A DNA stretch of 64,000 nucleotides from Dromiciops gliroides (GCF_019393635.1 NC_057862.1:265064441-265128440); one strand, 5' to 3'; counted from the stretch's first letter, positions 14,141 through 25,744 are shown. A program made the numbers and translations. The notes: generated from the sequence alone by a model not told the origin.

Positions 14141-14997
14141 GGAGGAAAATATGAGGGGAAGGGGATAAAGAGAGAGGGGCAAAAGAAGGAAGGGCAGAGT
14201 GGGGGAGGGGACTGACAGAAGCAAATCCCTTTTGAAGAGTGATAGGATGAAAGAAGATGGATAATAGAATAAATATCATGGGGAAGGGAATAGGATGGAA
14301 GGGAACCAGTTAACAATAGTAATCATGAAAAAGAGAAAAGGGAGAAAAATTGTACAAAAAATATTTATAGCAACTCTTTGTGGAGGCTAAGAATTGAGAA
14401 TCAAGGGAATGTCCATCAATTGAGGAATGATAGAAAAAGCTGTGCTGTATGATTGTGGTGATATGGTCTTGTGCTACAGGAAATGACAAACAGGATGATC
14501 CCAGAAAAACTTGCAAAGACTAATGAATATCAATGTATAGTGAAGTGAGCAGAGCTGGGAGGACATTGTGCATAGTGACAGCAGTATTGTTCAATGAGCA
14601 ATTGTGAATGACTTAACTACTCTCATCAATGCAATGATCCAAGACAATCCCAAGGAACTAATGAGGAAACTTACTATGCACCCCTATAGAAAGAACTGAT
14701 AAAAAGAATACTTGTGGATTGTACATATATAATCTGGTTGCAATCTTGTAGAGGGAGGGAGGAAGAAAAATTTGGAACTCTAAATCTTATGAAAATGAAT
14801 GTTGAAAAGTACCCTTACATGTAACTGGAAAATAAAATAAATGTTTGTTGCTGAAAAATAAATAAATAAAATAAAATAAAATAAAAGGCAATAAAATATT
14901 AGTTTGATACCTATAAAGTTTACATTAGCCCTATTTTTAACATGGAGATTGCTAAGTTTAATAAGTATTGTGATGTTTTGAACTGAAAATTGAGAAT

Positions 14998-15515
14998 AAA
15001 AAGAAACATATTATATGAATATTAAAAAGAAAAACCAAAGGACTGGGTAGTATCAAGGTAATTCATAGGGTTAGGGTTAGGGGGAAAGAAACCAAACAGT
15101 AATGCATGAATTAAAACTCCCACCCATTGGATCATGCAAAAATGCCAGATGCACTGACAGGATCCAACACATTGGTATTCAGAAAATATTGAAGAAATCG
15201 ATAAACAGAAAAGCTTAAACATGAGATTTCAGCTAAAAAATTAAAAAGTAAGATAGCACAGGCACATTTACAAGAACTGTAGATGTCCATATAGTAAATA
15301 AAAGAGATGTTTAGAAACTGAAACAAAGTGCTACCTTAGTACAAAAGACTTGTTACAAGAAGCTCAGAAGTAAAAATTCTATATTGAAACAGCAGGTTAA
15401 GAAGGTTGAAGCCCAGCTTGCTTCCCAGTCAGCACAGAATGAGTGGAAAACATTAACTGCTCACTATGTTCCAAGCACTATACAAAGGGCTGAAGATACA
15501 AATACAAGAGAGATA
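14998..15515. other. AT-rich unassigned stretch
   Basis: No recognised repeat or exon. It contains GGGTTAGGGTTAGGGG at about 15068, only two to three telomere-type units. The frames in it have no recognisable content. Confidence 0.4.
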
Positions 15516-15519
15516 GTCA

Positions 15520-15669
15520 GGGCAGCTAGGTGGCGCAGTAGATAAAACACTGGCCCTGGATTCAGGAGGACCTGAGTTCAAATCCGGCCTCAGACACTTG
15601 ACACTTACTAGCTGTGTGACCCTGGGCAAGTCACTTAAACCCTACTGCCCCACACACACACACAAAAAA
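15520..15669 (+). mobile_element. WSINE1-like SINE
   Basis: Full-length copy: GGGCAGCTAGGTGGCGCAGT (A box) to GACCCTGGGCAAGTCACTT, with a CACACA/A tail. AGAGAGATA flanks it on both sides. It carries the GATTCAGGAGGACC and TTGACACTTAC diagnostic bases (subfamily B, see findings). Confidence 0.95.
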
Positions 15670-15709
15670 AGAGAGATATTCCATGCCCCTAGTAAACTTA
15701 TGTTTTAAT

Positions 15710-15800
15710 GAGAATGTATGTATTGTGTATGTATGTATGTATGTGTATGCATGTGTGTGACATTGTGCATGTATGTGTGTGTGTAGTATATGTATGTGGG
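15710..15800. repeat. (TATG)n/(TG)n microsatellite
   Basis: Repeated GTAT/GTGT tetramers over about 80 bp. Confidence 0.85.
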
Positions 15801-17390
15801 AATGGTGGCCAAAGCACAGAATTATGATCTAGCAAGTCTCAAAGGTGGAGAGTAATCCATTGACATACTCTTTTAAAAGAGGCAATGGTAGTGGTATTTG
15901 ATTATATTTCTCTGGGTGAGGAAGATGGTATACAAGGTAGAATATGACCAGTGTGAAAATGAACACACAAGGCCCCAGGGAGTGCTAACCAATTTTGCTT
16001 AACTCCTTTCAGGCATGGCTCTAGTGGTCCAGTTGGAAGGTATAACTGCAGGGACAAATTTCTGACAAAGGAACTCCATAAAGTAAAGCAAACAACATTA
16101 TATGAAGACCCAATGATTTTGCGTAGGACTGGGGAGGACCCCAGTTCAGACAATGGTTGGGGGGAGAGGGCAGACAGAGCAGAAGCCAAAGGTCAGTACA
16201 GCTACTGACAAAAACCTAATTTGTAAAATGCTTTAGAATAAAGAGATAAACCATCGAGTTTAGAAATAATAATAGTAAGCCTATGCTATCAAGCAATTTA
16301 GATACAGATGTGGAAAGATCAATGGTTCATAAAAGAATTAGAAAAATCTAATCTATAAAAAAGCTAAATTATAATGTAGGCAGAAAAAGTAGTTGCTCAT
16401 TCAGCTAGATGTAAACATTGCTGAATTCTATGAAATGTTCTTTGTACTTTTGATATGTATATTCTGTGTTTTGCAGTTATGTATTGCATTCAGTGTTACT
16501 GATTATCCACTGTTATCATATTTAAGCATTATCACTATTATGATACTATATTTTTTTTCTCATATAAAGCTGCCTTTCAAGTGGTGATTTGCATTATAAA
16601 AAACAGATAATTTATATATAGTGTACAATGTAAATATATAATAGCAGGTGTTAACATAATATAATGATGTGATAAATATATATTTTCTATAGTTTTATAA
16701 CATAAATGTAGATTTGGCGGAAATGATCCCCCCCCAGTTATTTTTTAAGGGAATGGAAAATTGTTTCACTCAGAAATTAAACACCAATTTCAATAGCCTC
16801 TCTCACTGACTATATAGCTATGGGGCCAATAAAAGAGAGCTGCGCAAAGATTGGTGTACTACATAGAGGCCCACACATATACATATACACTATCAATATT
16901 TTATTCAGAAAAAGATTCAGTAGGCAGCAGAACATGAAGAACACTAAATAACATACAAAATATGAAACTAAATATATTTAACAGTCAGAAAAGTGGCAGT
17001 ATTGATATGAAAGTCATTCTAACATTGGTATTCTCGTGTATAGTCAGATCACTGACTTGTTAGAACAAAGATCAAAATTAATGCAAAGCTAGAAGAATAA
17101 AAATTCCTCATTTTTACTGCTATCAGAGTTAAAACAACCCAACTTGACATTTTAAAATGAACTACTGATAGTCAAAAATGGGATGCAACAAAAAGAAACA
17201 GACAATACAAATATTTTCATACAGAAGTTCAACCAATGCAAAGCAATTGACCTAATGAAGAGATACAAAGAACCTAAAAAGCACCTTAGTCAGCAAACTT
17301 TTACTCAAGTGTTTTGCTATACTTGCCAACATTACAGGTAGAAGTAACAAAAATTTAGAATATAAAATATTTTACAAAAAATCTCACGCA
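15801..17390. other. AT-rich unassigned stretch
   Basis: No exon or SINE is seen. 15900-16190 is locally richer in GC, but its frame (minus) has no recognisable domain. From 16250 the sequence is strongly AT-rich, with ATATAT clusters at 16610-16690. It may hold decayed repeats I cannot identify. Confidence 0.35.
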
Positions 17391-17432
17391 AGTCACTTAA
17401 CCCTCATTGCCCCACAAAAAAAAGAAAAAGGA
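17391..17432 (+). mobile_element. SINE 3'-end fragment
   Basis: Only the last 25 bp of the SINE (AAGTCACTTAACCCTCATTG, then CCCC) and its A-rich tail are present; strongly 5'-truncated. Confidence 0.7.
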
Positions 17433-17463
17433 AAAAAAAGAAAGCTATTATTACCACATTAGG

Positions 17464-17850
17464 GTAAAGTTCATTCATTCCTTTTTTCTAGTCTTTAACA
17501 GAAATGATATTTTATTTTTGTCAAAGCTTTCTGCATCTATTGATATAATCATATAATTGTTTATGTTCTTGTGATTAATTGGTCAATTATATTTATAAAA
17601 CTATATGGGCTACATATAATCATGTTTATAAAATTATGTACCTAATCACATTCCTGGTATAAATACAACCTAATAATAACATATAATTTTGTGATATATT
17701 GCCATAGTCTCTGCTAATATTTTATGTAAAATTTTTGCATTTTGCAAATGAATTTGCATTCATTTGGGATCTTGGTCTCTAGTTTTCTTTCTCTGTTTGA
17801 CCCTTCTCGCTGTTTAAGAATGGAGACCATATTTACATCACTGAAGGAAT
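17464..17850 (-). mobile_element. Old L1 ORF2 fragment
   Basis: Alignable by eye to the same part of the L1s at about 6850-7150 and 45790-46090: TTTGTCAAAGCTTTCTGCATC, quoted as GTCAAAGCTTTCTGCATC, then CATTCCTGGTATAAAT and TTTCTTTCTCTGTTT. Decayed and AT-drifted. Confidence 0.7.
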
Positions 17851-17869
17851 TTGCTATTGTCTACAAGAA

Positions 17870-18330
17870 TTGAAGAAAGAGACCCCTGAGAAGGGCTTGT
17901 ACAAATTATTCAGAGTAAGTGAACAAAGCTAGGTGAATAATTTATACATGATATCAATATTGTGAAGATGAACAATTCTGAAAAACTTTGACTTTTATCA
18001 ATAAAATGAACAACCATGTTTTCCAGAGTACCGATGAAGAAGAACCCTGCCTTAACATCAGCCCAGAGAAAAATAGACTATACAAAGAATGAGAAATGGG
18101 AAATTGTTTTGTTTTGACTCTCTTTATATAAGGAATTTTGTAAAAAAAATTTAATTAAAATTTTAAAGAATTAAAATAATTTTAATTTATAATTTATAAA
18201 AAGAATTTGTGTGTTTCTTCCTTTCTTTTCTTTTTTCCCCACTGGGTAGAGGTAGGACCGGTAAGTGTAAAAAAAAAAAAAAATCTTGATAATTGAAAAA
18301 AATTTTTAAATAAATAAAATAAAGAACTAT
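17870..18330 (+). mobile_element. Old L1/HAL1 3'-end fragment
   Basis: Weakly follows the L1 3' UTR wording seen at 14480-14860 (CAAAGCTAGGTGAATAATTT, a polypurine block and an A/T-rich tail with AATAAATAAAATAAAG near 18310). Highly decayed. Confidence 0.45.
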
Positions 18331-18823
18331 GGAAAAAAAACCAGATTGAAGGCTATTGTCAAAGTATATGGCAAGAGTGAAGAATCACTGTTAAATAGCC
18401 TACATCCTCATTAAATCAAGAGAAAATTAGGAAGGCATGTTGGATGGACTGTTGAAGAAAACTTATGGGAAGGCATAGACAAGGGTTGCACAAGATGGGT
18501 TGCAACCTATATGGTTGGAGACAATATCCACACTGAAAAAATCACAGAGTTGCTTAAGTATCTGAATATACCTTACACAACTATTTCCACTCCAGCAAAC
18601 ATTTTTCGCACATAGTGTTGGAAAAGCATTGGGTTAAAGAAAGAAATACAAAGACAAAACAAAATATGGTTCCTGACCTCAAAGAGTTTACATTCTTCTG
18701 AAGGAGTTTACACATCTCATTTCTTGATCATGGATCATAGTTGGAAATATGTTGAAGCTTATTTGTAACCATCATGTATCACCCACAATTATGATCTTTC
18801 AGAAACCTCAACTATCTAGTATC

Positions 18824-18970
18824 GGGGGCAGTTAGGTGGCACAGTGGATAAAGCATTGGCCCGGGATTCAGGAGGAACTCAGTTCAAATCCGGCTTCAGT
18901 ACTTAACACTTACTAGCTGTTGTGACAGTGGGCAAGTCACTTAACCCCTCATCACCCTGCAAAGAAAATT
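18824..18970 (+). mobile_element. WSINE1-like SINE with extra 3' sequence before its target duplication
   Basis: Full-length but diverged copy. The 5' flank AACTATCTAGTATC (18810-18823) recurs as AACCATCTAGTATC at 19009-19022, about 40 bp beyond the SINE's own A-rich end, so the inserted unit seems to include extra downstream bases. Confidence 0.88.
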
Positions 18971-19499
18971 AAGTAAGCTCTGGAGCTCACACAACATATC
19001 ACTCCAAAAACCATCTAGTATCAGCAGAGAACACTGATGTAAAAAGAAGGGTTTTTTCTGTCAGGAGGCAGTTTTGAATTGTTTAAAACACTACAAAATT
19101 TCCCTAATACAAACTAGCTAGCTCTTTTTCTTCTTATGCTTTTCAGGGCCCAGTTCATTGTCTATGACAATATTGAAATGCTAAACTCAACAAACTAGTC
19201 TTCTAACTGCCTGTCTATATAATAGGCATTTTCATTGTTTTGCACTATATGGGAATTGTTTAACGAATCTGTTTTAAATAAGCATGTATCTCATTCAGGA
19301 GGCTCATCAGGCAGTCACCATAAATCATTTGCAATATCATTTGCAATACAGAGCTCCTAAAGGACCTCACCATCCCTCTTCCATTTGGAACATTACCTCA
19401 ATTGATATTAATAATCAAGTGATCACTGAAAAAAATTATCTCTATGACTAATATTTAATAAAGATATTATATGATTCCTATATACCCTGTACTATATAA

Positions 19500-19919
19500 A
19501 ATTTCAATGGGCTTAGATCAAGAATAGAGAACATGCTCATCAGATTTGCAGATGACACAAAAAAGATACACTAGATGATAGAACCAGGATGCCAAAGGAT
19601 CTCAGGTGGAGGTGATCTGTCAAAACTAATAAAAAAATAAATGTAAAAATCTTACATTTGCACTAAAAAAATCAAGTACAGGAGAGTGAGAGATATCTAA
19701 ACAACAGTGAAAAAGACCCAGGAGTTTTAGTGGACTGCTAACTCCATTTGGTGACATAGAAGTTAAATCACACCAGCAGTGAAAAGTCTAAAGATATCTT
19801 AAACTATATTAACAAAAGCACAAAGTCCAGAAGGAGGAAAGCAATAATTCCTACCATTCTCTGGCTAGGGGACCAAATCACTTTGAAGTCCCACATTCTA
19901 TTTTAGGTGCTACATCTTA
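19500..19919 (+). mobile_element. CR1/L3-type LINE ORF2 fragment
   Basis: Contains TTTGCAGATGACACAAAAAAG, readable as FADDTK, the reverse transcriptase active-site motif of CR1-clade LINEs. It continues through AAAGACCCAGGAGTTTTAGTG and CTACATCTTAG. No open frame remains. The SINE at 19935 interrupts it. Confidence 0.65.
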
Positions 19920-19934
19920 GAAAGGATATTGACA

Positions 19935-20090
19935 GGCAAGCTAGGTGGCGCAGTGGATAGAGCACCGGCCCTGGAGTCAGGAGTACCTGAGTTCAAATCC
20001 GGCCTCAAACACTTAACACACACTTACTAGCTGTGTGACCCTGGGCAAGTCACTTAACCCCAATTGCCTCACAAAAAAAAAAAAAAAAAA
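19935..20090 (+). mobile_element. WSINE1-like SINE with exact 15-bp target duplication
   Basis: Full-length copy of subfamily A (GAGTCAGGAGTACC, AATTGCCTCAC). GAAAGGATATTGACA occurs at 19920-19934 and exactly again at 20091-20105. The exact duplication and the uninterrupted A-tail suggest a fairly young insertion. Confidence 0.97.
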
Positions 20091-20270
20091 GAAAGGATAT
20101 TGACATGCTTCAATGCAACCAACCAATCAACAGTTATTTATTAAGCAATTACTCTAAGCCAGACACTATGCTTGACACTGGGGATAGAAAGACAAAAAAG
20201 ACATAGTCCTTTCAATCAAGGAGCTAACATTTCATTATGGGAGACATGCACATAAGTATATTCCAAATAG

Positions 20271-20425
20271 GGGCAGCTAGGTGGCGCAGTGGATAAAGCA
20301 CCGGCCCTGGATTCAAGAGGACTTGAGTTCAAATGCGGCCTTAGACACTTGACACTTACTAGCTGTGTGCACTGGGCAAGTCACTTAACCCTAATTGCCT
20401 CACCCCAAAAAAATAATAATAATAA
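20271..20425 (+). mobile_element. WSINE1-like SINE, mixed subfamily
   Basis: Full-length copy inserted in an older repeat. It combines GATTCAAGAGGAC and TTGACACTTAC with the AATTGCCTCAC end, so it is intermediate between the two subfamilies. The tail is (AAT)n. Confidence 0.93.
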
Positions 20426-20963
20426 AATAAACACATATACATAAGACAGTTGAGGCTGGGGAGAATAAGACACTTGGAAGAACAAGAAAAGTCTTATGTA
20501 GAAAATGAAATGAGCTAAGCTTTGAAGGAAAGGAAGGATTTCTAATGGGGAGAGAGAAGGAAGTGAATTCTAAGGAAAGGTTAACTAACCTGTAAAGTAG
20601 GAGATAGAGTCTTGTGTGTAAGAAATAGGATGAAGGCCAGCTTAGCTAAACTACAGAGTTCATGCAGAAGAATAGATAATACAGCTGAAAAAGGCAGGTT
20701 GGATCCCAGGGTGTGAAGAGCTTTAAATGTCAACAATTTTAATTTAACCCTAGACTATTATCTGGGACCTATTGGAATTAGTTGAGTAGAGGAACAACAT
20801 GGTCAGAATATGTACTTTTATGAAAATCACTTGATCAGCTGTGTGATTGAGAAGGGAGGAGAAACTTGAGAAAAGAAACAAATTAGTAAGCTATAGCAAT
20901 ATTCCAGAAGAGATGATGAGGACCTGAGCTACAGTAGTAGCCATATGATTTAAAAAAGGAGAT

Positions 20964-21100
20964 GGGGGCAGCTAGGTGGTTGCAGTGGATAAAGCATCAG
21001 CCCTGGATTCAGGAGGACCTGAGTTCAAATCCAGCCTCAGACACTTGACACTAGCTGTGGGCAAGTCCACTTAACCCTTATTGCCTCACAAAAAAAAAAA
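20964..21100 (+). mobile_element. WSINE1-like SINE with internal deletion
   Basis: The head is complete (with an extra TT in the A box), but the stretch TTACTAGCTGTGTGACCCTG is shortened to CTAGCTGTG. An A-tail follows. Inserted in the same older repeat as 20271. Confidence 0.92.
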
Positions 21101-21354
21101 GTGGCGAGATAGATGTGAGAGATATCATACAGGTAGAACAAGACAAGAAGGAGAGTGAGAGACTGAGGATTACTCCAAGGTTGTGACCCTGGTGGTAGTA
21201 TACACAACAAAAATAGAAAAATTCATAGAAGAAATGAGTAGAGAAGAAAGGTGAGTTCTGTTTAGACATGTTGATTTTGAGAGCCCCACAGAACACTGAG
21301 TTTTGAAATATAGGTGGTTGATGATAAAGAACTGGAACTCAGTAGAGATACTAG

Positions 21355-21402
21355 GGCTGGATAGCTAGATAGACAGACACAGGACAGACAGACAGATAGA
21401 TA
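21355..21402. repeat. (GATA/GACA)n microsatellite
   Basis: Repeated AGATAGACAGACA-type units within the older repeat. Confidence 0.8.
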
Positions 21403-21539
21403 TAGATCTTGGAATCATCTGACTAGAGATGATATTTAAAACCCATGGACGATGATAAGGTGTCCAAGAAAGAGACTATAGAGAAAAGAAAGTGTTCAGG
21501 ACATGGATGGGGCCTCCAGGATGATGACCAGATGGTAAA

Positions 21540-21975
21540 GGGACTAAAAACTGAAAACCATGCTGTATGAGGATCACTTGAAGGAGTTAGGGATAGTTAG
21601 CTTAGAGAACAGAATACCTATAGAGGTTGTGATCGTCTTCAGCTATCCGGAAGGGATGTCAAATAGAAGAATAATTAAACTTGTTTGGCTCAGTCCCTGA
21701 AGGCCAAAAACAAAAAAAACGAATCAGTGAGAATGACAGAGACAGAATTTGATTCCATATACAGAAAAATTTCCAGTACTCAGCTGTCTAAAAGTGGAAT
21801 GGATTTCCTTCTTTAAGGGTTTAGCTCTCTGTCATTTTCAGTATTCAAGAGGAGACTAAATAATAACTTATCTAAAATCCCATAAATGGGATTCATGCTT
21901 AAGTTAAGTTGAAACAAGATGACCCAAGTCCACTTCCAAGTCTAAGATTTTGTGGTTCTATTATTCTATGACTTA
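21540..21975 (+). mobile_element. CR1/L3-type LINE 3' end
   Basis: Same wording as 300-690 (TTAAACTTGTTTGGCTCAGTCCC). It ends in TTTTGTGGTTCTATTATTCTATG, close to the GATTCTATGATTCTATGA end typical of CR1/L3 as I remember it. Confidence 0.6.
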
Positions 21976-21999
21976 AGTTGCATGTAGGAAAAGAGACTG

Positions 22000-23224
22000 G
22001 CTCCTTCCCCACTTCTTGTATCTGTTATACTGTCAGCAACCATAAAAGCCCTTAAAATATCCAAAGCTCTGTATACACATGGCTGTGACCATGACCTCGT
22101 GTGCACTTTTCCATTATCCATGATTCAGTCTTCCATTGATAGGCCTGTTGAGACTGAGCCAGAGAGAGCTATAATATTAATATCCATCCTCCACTGTTCA
22201 GTCTCTCTTTGACCCCAGACCTGCACTTCCTGCAGCACATATTCTCCTCACTCATAACTCAAACACTGATGTCAGGCTGTTGTCATACCAAATTAAAAAG
22301 TTTCTCACTCATTAAAACCTCACTATCAGAAAAAGATTGGGACAAAGGTAGGTATCCCAGGTGGAAGGGAATATGTAAAATTATTTTATTCATGTCTCTA
22401 CCTTCATCTCACCTATCTCTAACTTATGGGAGCTAGTATCTTCCAATCATGCTGTTTTCTCTGCTTGCCTCTCTCTGTACCTCTTTTTGAATCTGTGTCT
22501 CTTCTGAATTTCTTTGGCTCTCTCTCTCATTCCCTTTCCTCTGCCTCTTCCTCTCTGGTCCTTCTATTCATATTCTCTCTCTCTCTCTCTCTCTGTATGT
22601 ATGTATATACATACATACATATATGTGTGTGTGTGTGTGTCTATGTCCTCCCTTTCTGTATTTCTCTTTTCTGTCCCTCCCTTCCCATCCATTCCCATCT
22701 GCCTCTATTCCTCTATTCCTGTCTCTCTTTTGTCCTTCCCAGGATTAGAAACTCCATTTCACTGCCTCTATTAAATTCATCATATTTTTATGTCCAAACT
22801 GAACTATGTCTTCTGCCTTGGTTTGAGAAATACCAAGTCCTCTTTTCCTCCTGGACTCATTTTATTCTTTAACTGGGTTTTTGATGCTTTCCTCATCTAA
22901 GGCTCCTAGGTCTCCTCCTAATTCCCCCTAGAACCAGGACTTGGGAGGGCCGTGTCCCGCAAGGGGGTTGGGGGAGAGAGAAGTAGTCCTGCCCCCTAAA
23001 CCTTGACAATACTATACAAACCATTTGCTACTCCCAAATACAGACCTGTCAAGCTCAAGCCAAGCCCTGTCCCAGACACCCATATTCTGCTTTATCTTGG
23101 ACCCTTGTTTTTTTAGACCCAGATTAATACTCCTGTCCTGGTGCTCCATCCACAATACAGCCCAGACCTATGATTGCCCACTCCCCGCATCACCCACACA
23201 CTAAGCCATGTTTACATTTCATTT
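22000..23224. other. Repeat-poor stretch without a recognised gene
   Basis: No SINE or L1 is recognised. 22420-22870 is pyrimidine-rich with a microsatellite. The frames across it are serine/leucine-rich translations of TCTC runs, not proteins. Together with 23.4-25.4 kb it forms the longest stretch without SINEs or L1s. Confidence 0.4.
22571..22642. repeat. (TC)n-(TATG)n-(TG)n microsatellite
   Basis: Consecutive TCTC, GTAT/ACAT and TGTG runs. Confidence 0.9.
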
Positions 23225-23239
23225 TCTAAGCACATTTTT

Positions 23240-23365
23240 CTTACTCCAATAGAATGGTAAATTCCTTAAGGGCAGAATCTCAATGTGTCTTCAAATTATC
23301 AGTGCTGCACTCAGTGTCTAGCACCCACTAGGTGCCTAATAAATGTTTGTGAATGAATGAACCTT
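23240..23365 (+). mobile_element. L2-type LINE 3' end
   Basis: Reads TTCCTTAAGGGCAGAATCT, then TAGCACCCACTAGGTGCCTA and AATAAATGTTTGTGAATGAATG, matching the well-known 3' end of L2 LINEs. Confidence 0.75.
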
Positions 23366-24039
23366 ATGGGTGCTCTTCAAAAACAACATTGGTGATGTAT
23401 CCAATTATTTGACCCCATTCTTAATCTATGGATTATTGGAGCTTTTTATCTTCTCACCCTATCCCTCCCTCTTCTTCCCCCAGAGGCTGCTAGCCTCTCC
23501 ATACCCCAGTCCTATCCAGATATTCCCTAGGAGAACTGCTCCCCAAAAGTCTACGAATGAAGAGATGAGGTCTGATTGATCCTGCCCCCTCCCCCCCCAG
23601 TTCCTGCCCCATGATGGATTGAAGGCTGTGTTTCAGCTTTTGTGCTAAACCACCCAATACTGCTAAGCAGGCCTTTTTAGGGGGTCTCAGTCCCCACACT
23701 ACCCCAAAGGCTTCCATACCTCAAAACCCAGGCACCCCCAATTCTCTCATCTTTACCCCCAATCACCACATTACTCTTATCACTGATCTACCCATTACTC
23801 CTTTTATAGCCCCCCCCCATTCTTGGCCTAATTCCCCTCTCCCCTAATCCCAGGCCCCTACCACTACCCACTACTGACACTTCTCCTATCTCTGACCCCC
23901 AATTCTCTCCATCTTCTCATCTCTCTGTCATATATACTTACACCTCCCCCTCCAGAGAAAAGATATACAGGGCCTCTGGATAAGAGTGGGGGGAGGGGAA
24001 CAGTTAAGCACTTGGAGGCACGGAAAAGGGACAGATGTA

Positions 24040-24770
24040 ATAAGGGTCCTCTCCTCTTCGGGCGCAGCTCGAACTGTGAGTACCTAAATTTACGGATGCC
24101 CAGTTCACTGGCCCCGGGGGTGGCCCGACTCACCCCAAACCCCTTCCCAGACCCAGGAGCACCCTCCCCCCCAATCTCATCTCCCTGGTTCGGGCTGCGG
24201 CCCACCTCCCTACCAGACACCACCACTGTCCAGGTGCTGAATCGTCCTGTTCTTCTGAGGTTCACGATTCTTTCCAGGCAGAACACAGGGTGCAGTGGTC
24301 CAGGCCTGGGCCACCCCCGTTCCCATTTCTAGAGCAGGTTTTAGCAGAGCGGAGACTGTGGCTGGAAGGCGGGGGCGGCAGTGGTCCCAATGCCTTGCTT
24401 GAGCTAGGAATGCGGTTCCTTCCTCCGCCCCTTTCCCCTCCCTTAGCGCCTCCCTCCCTCGCCGTCCCCTCCAAGGTGGAGCCCCTTCCCTTCCCATCCC
24501 CCTCTCACCCCCCCTCCCCCTGGCCAGCAGACTGCGCTCTCTTCAGAGAGATAACCACGCCTACTCAAGATTGAGGCCGGGGAAGGCAGAGGAGGAGAGG
24601 GGGACTGGGGTGGATTGAGAAACAGCCCCAGGGTCGGGACGTGGGAGAAATCACCCAAAATCATTGAGTTCCAAGCTCAGGCAACCCTGGTACCCCTCCC
24701 CCGCACCTTCATCCAGTCTCGCCCCTCTGTCCAAACTGGTTTCTAAGGCGACGCTGACAGAGATGCTCCT
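24040..24770. promoter_or_regulatory. CpG-rich island, candidate promoter
   Basis: I count about 30 CpG dinucleotides in roughly 730 bp, while the flanks have almost none. It contains GC-box-like stretches (GGCGGGGGCGG near 24370, CCGCCCC near 24426) and no TATA box. It sits in the repeat-poor block 22-25.4 kb. A donor-like CT|GTGAGTACC occurs on the plus strand at 24075. No exon is proven. It could start a plus-strand transcript, a non-coding RNA, or a distant 5' exon of the minus-strand TMEM121-like gene. Methylation state cannot be read from sequence. Confidence 0.5.
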
Positions 24771-25419
24771 GGGAAAGTATTTGGATGGGACTGAGATTTG
24801 TCTCACCATCTTACATCCCAGCAAGGCATAAGCTTAGTGGCCCCAGGGCCCTCCAGCCTCAAGCCATGTAGCCTTGGATGAGGATGCAGATTCAGAGACT
24901 GAATTTGGGTTTGTTCACCCACAAAACACAGGCATACACATTTCCTTTCATAGAGACATTAGGTACATAAAGTCATATACACGTTAGTGTTAAGTCTATA
25001 GGACAGAAGAAAGAAGGATTTGGAGTTTCCTTACTCTAGGAAGTACAAGTCGGATGAAGGAGAAATCATTTTAAGTTTCTTTCCAATTTCAAGGCCCTTT
25101 GGAAGATTACTTCTGTGTCCTATGGGAGCTCTCAGATCTACTTCTCAGTCCTTCTAAGGATCTGAGGGACTTGCCTCAGAGTACCCTCTTTACATACAGG
25201 ATTCCTGAATGTCCAATATTTTTATACTTTACAAAAGCCTCAACTTTTTATGTATCACTATATCACCCATTATTTGAATCATCTGACTTTCCCTAGGGCT
25301 ACTGTACACTTCCTGCATCCTTCATTCACATCACTAGGGGAAAAGTTAGCCTGGTGTGTCTTAAGGGAAATTGAGGAGAGCCATCTGGTGTAGTGGTAGG
25401 AGCTAAAACTAAAAAAGAG
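24771..25419. other. Flank of the CpG-rich block; nothing recognised
   Basis: No repeat family and no supported exon is visible. The frame at 25099-25296 has no recognisable domain. Confidence 0.3.
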
Positions 25420-25553
25420 GGGGGCAGCTAGGTGGCGAAGTGGTTAGAGCACAGAACCTGGATTCAGGAGGACCTGAGTTCAAATCTGATCTCAGACACT
25501 TGACACTTACTAGGTGTGTGACCCTGGGCAAGTCACTTAGCCCTCATTGCCCC

Positions 25554-25594
<41 letters not shown>
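25420..25594 (+). mobile_element. WSINE1-like SINE with long A-tail
   Basis: Full-length copy of subfamily B (GATTCAGGAGGACC, CATTGCCCCGC) followed by about 38 uninterrupted A residues, the longest clean tail in the window. A long pure tail usually means a young insertion. Confidence 0.96.
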
Positions 25595-25595
<1 letters not shown>

Positions 25596-25744
25596 AAAAT
25601 CAACAAATAAATATTCCACCTGCAAGAAAAAAAGTAGTTGGAATTGGGAACAAGCACAAATGCTGGACTATCTTTATGAGAATGGTCTACATAACATCAT
25701 TAGAGTATACCTTATGAAAATGTCAAGTAAATTTTCATGGGCAA

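Larger units (their letters stand above)
12010..14897 (+). mobile_element. Complete half-L1 (HAL1-like) element with perfect 16-bp target duplication
   Basis: The element opens GGACTTCCAGGGTGGAGCC, an L1-type 5' end, and runs through a 5' UTR, one ORF1 (12690-13644), a 3' UTR that ends AACTGGAAAATAAAATAAATG, and an A-rich tail. It has no endonuclease or reverse transcriptase coding region: only about 1.2 kb separates the ORF1 stop from the tail. ATTAGTTTGATACCTA occurs at 11994-12009 and again at 14898-14913 with no mismatch, so this is one insertion of about 2.9 kb. Known HAL1 elements are likewise L1 relatives that keep ORF1 and borrow ORF2 from other L1s. Confidence 0.88.
20107..21530 (+). 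mobile_element. Ancient long interspersed repeat (L2/CR1-like, unassigned)
   Basis: Begins TTATTTATTAAGCAATTACTCT with GCCAGACACTATGCTTGACAC, then AAGGAGCTAAC. It proceeds through GTGAAGAGCTTTAAATGTC and GGAACAACATGGTCAGA. The piece at 35635-36170 follows the same order (AAGGAGCTTACAGTCTACTGG, then GTGGAGGACTTAAATGGC), which shows it is a repeat family. Two SINEs (20271, 20964) interrupt it. No coding frame survives. Confidence 0.5.

Noticed and set aside
15068..15084. Telomere-type GGGTTAGGGTTAGGGG
   Set aside because: Only two to three units; too short for an interstitial telomere site.
22426..22872. 148-codon serine/leucine-rich frame
   Set aside because: Translation of TCTC/TATG/TG microsatellite and pyrimidine-rich DNA.
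23864..24286. 140-codon minus-strand frame in the CpG-rich block
   Set aside because: No recognisable domain, Arg/Gly/Ser-rich as expected from GC-rich DNA without stops, and a comparable frame exists on the other strand.
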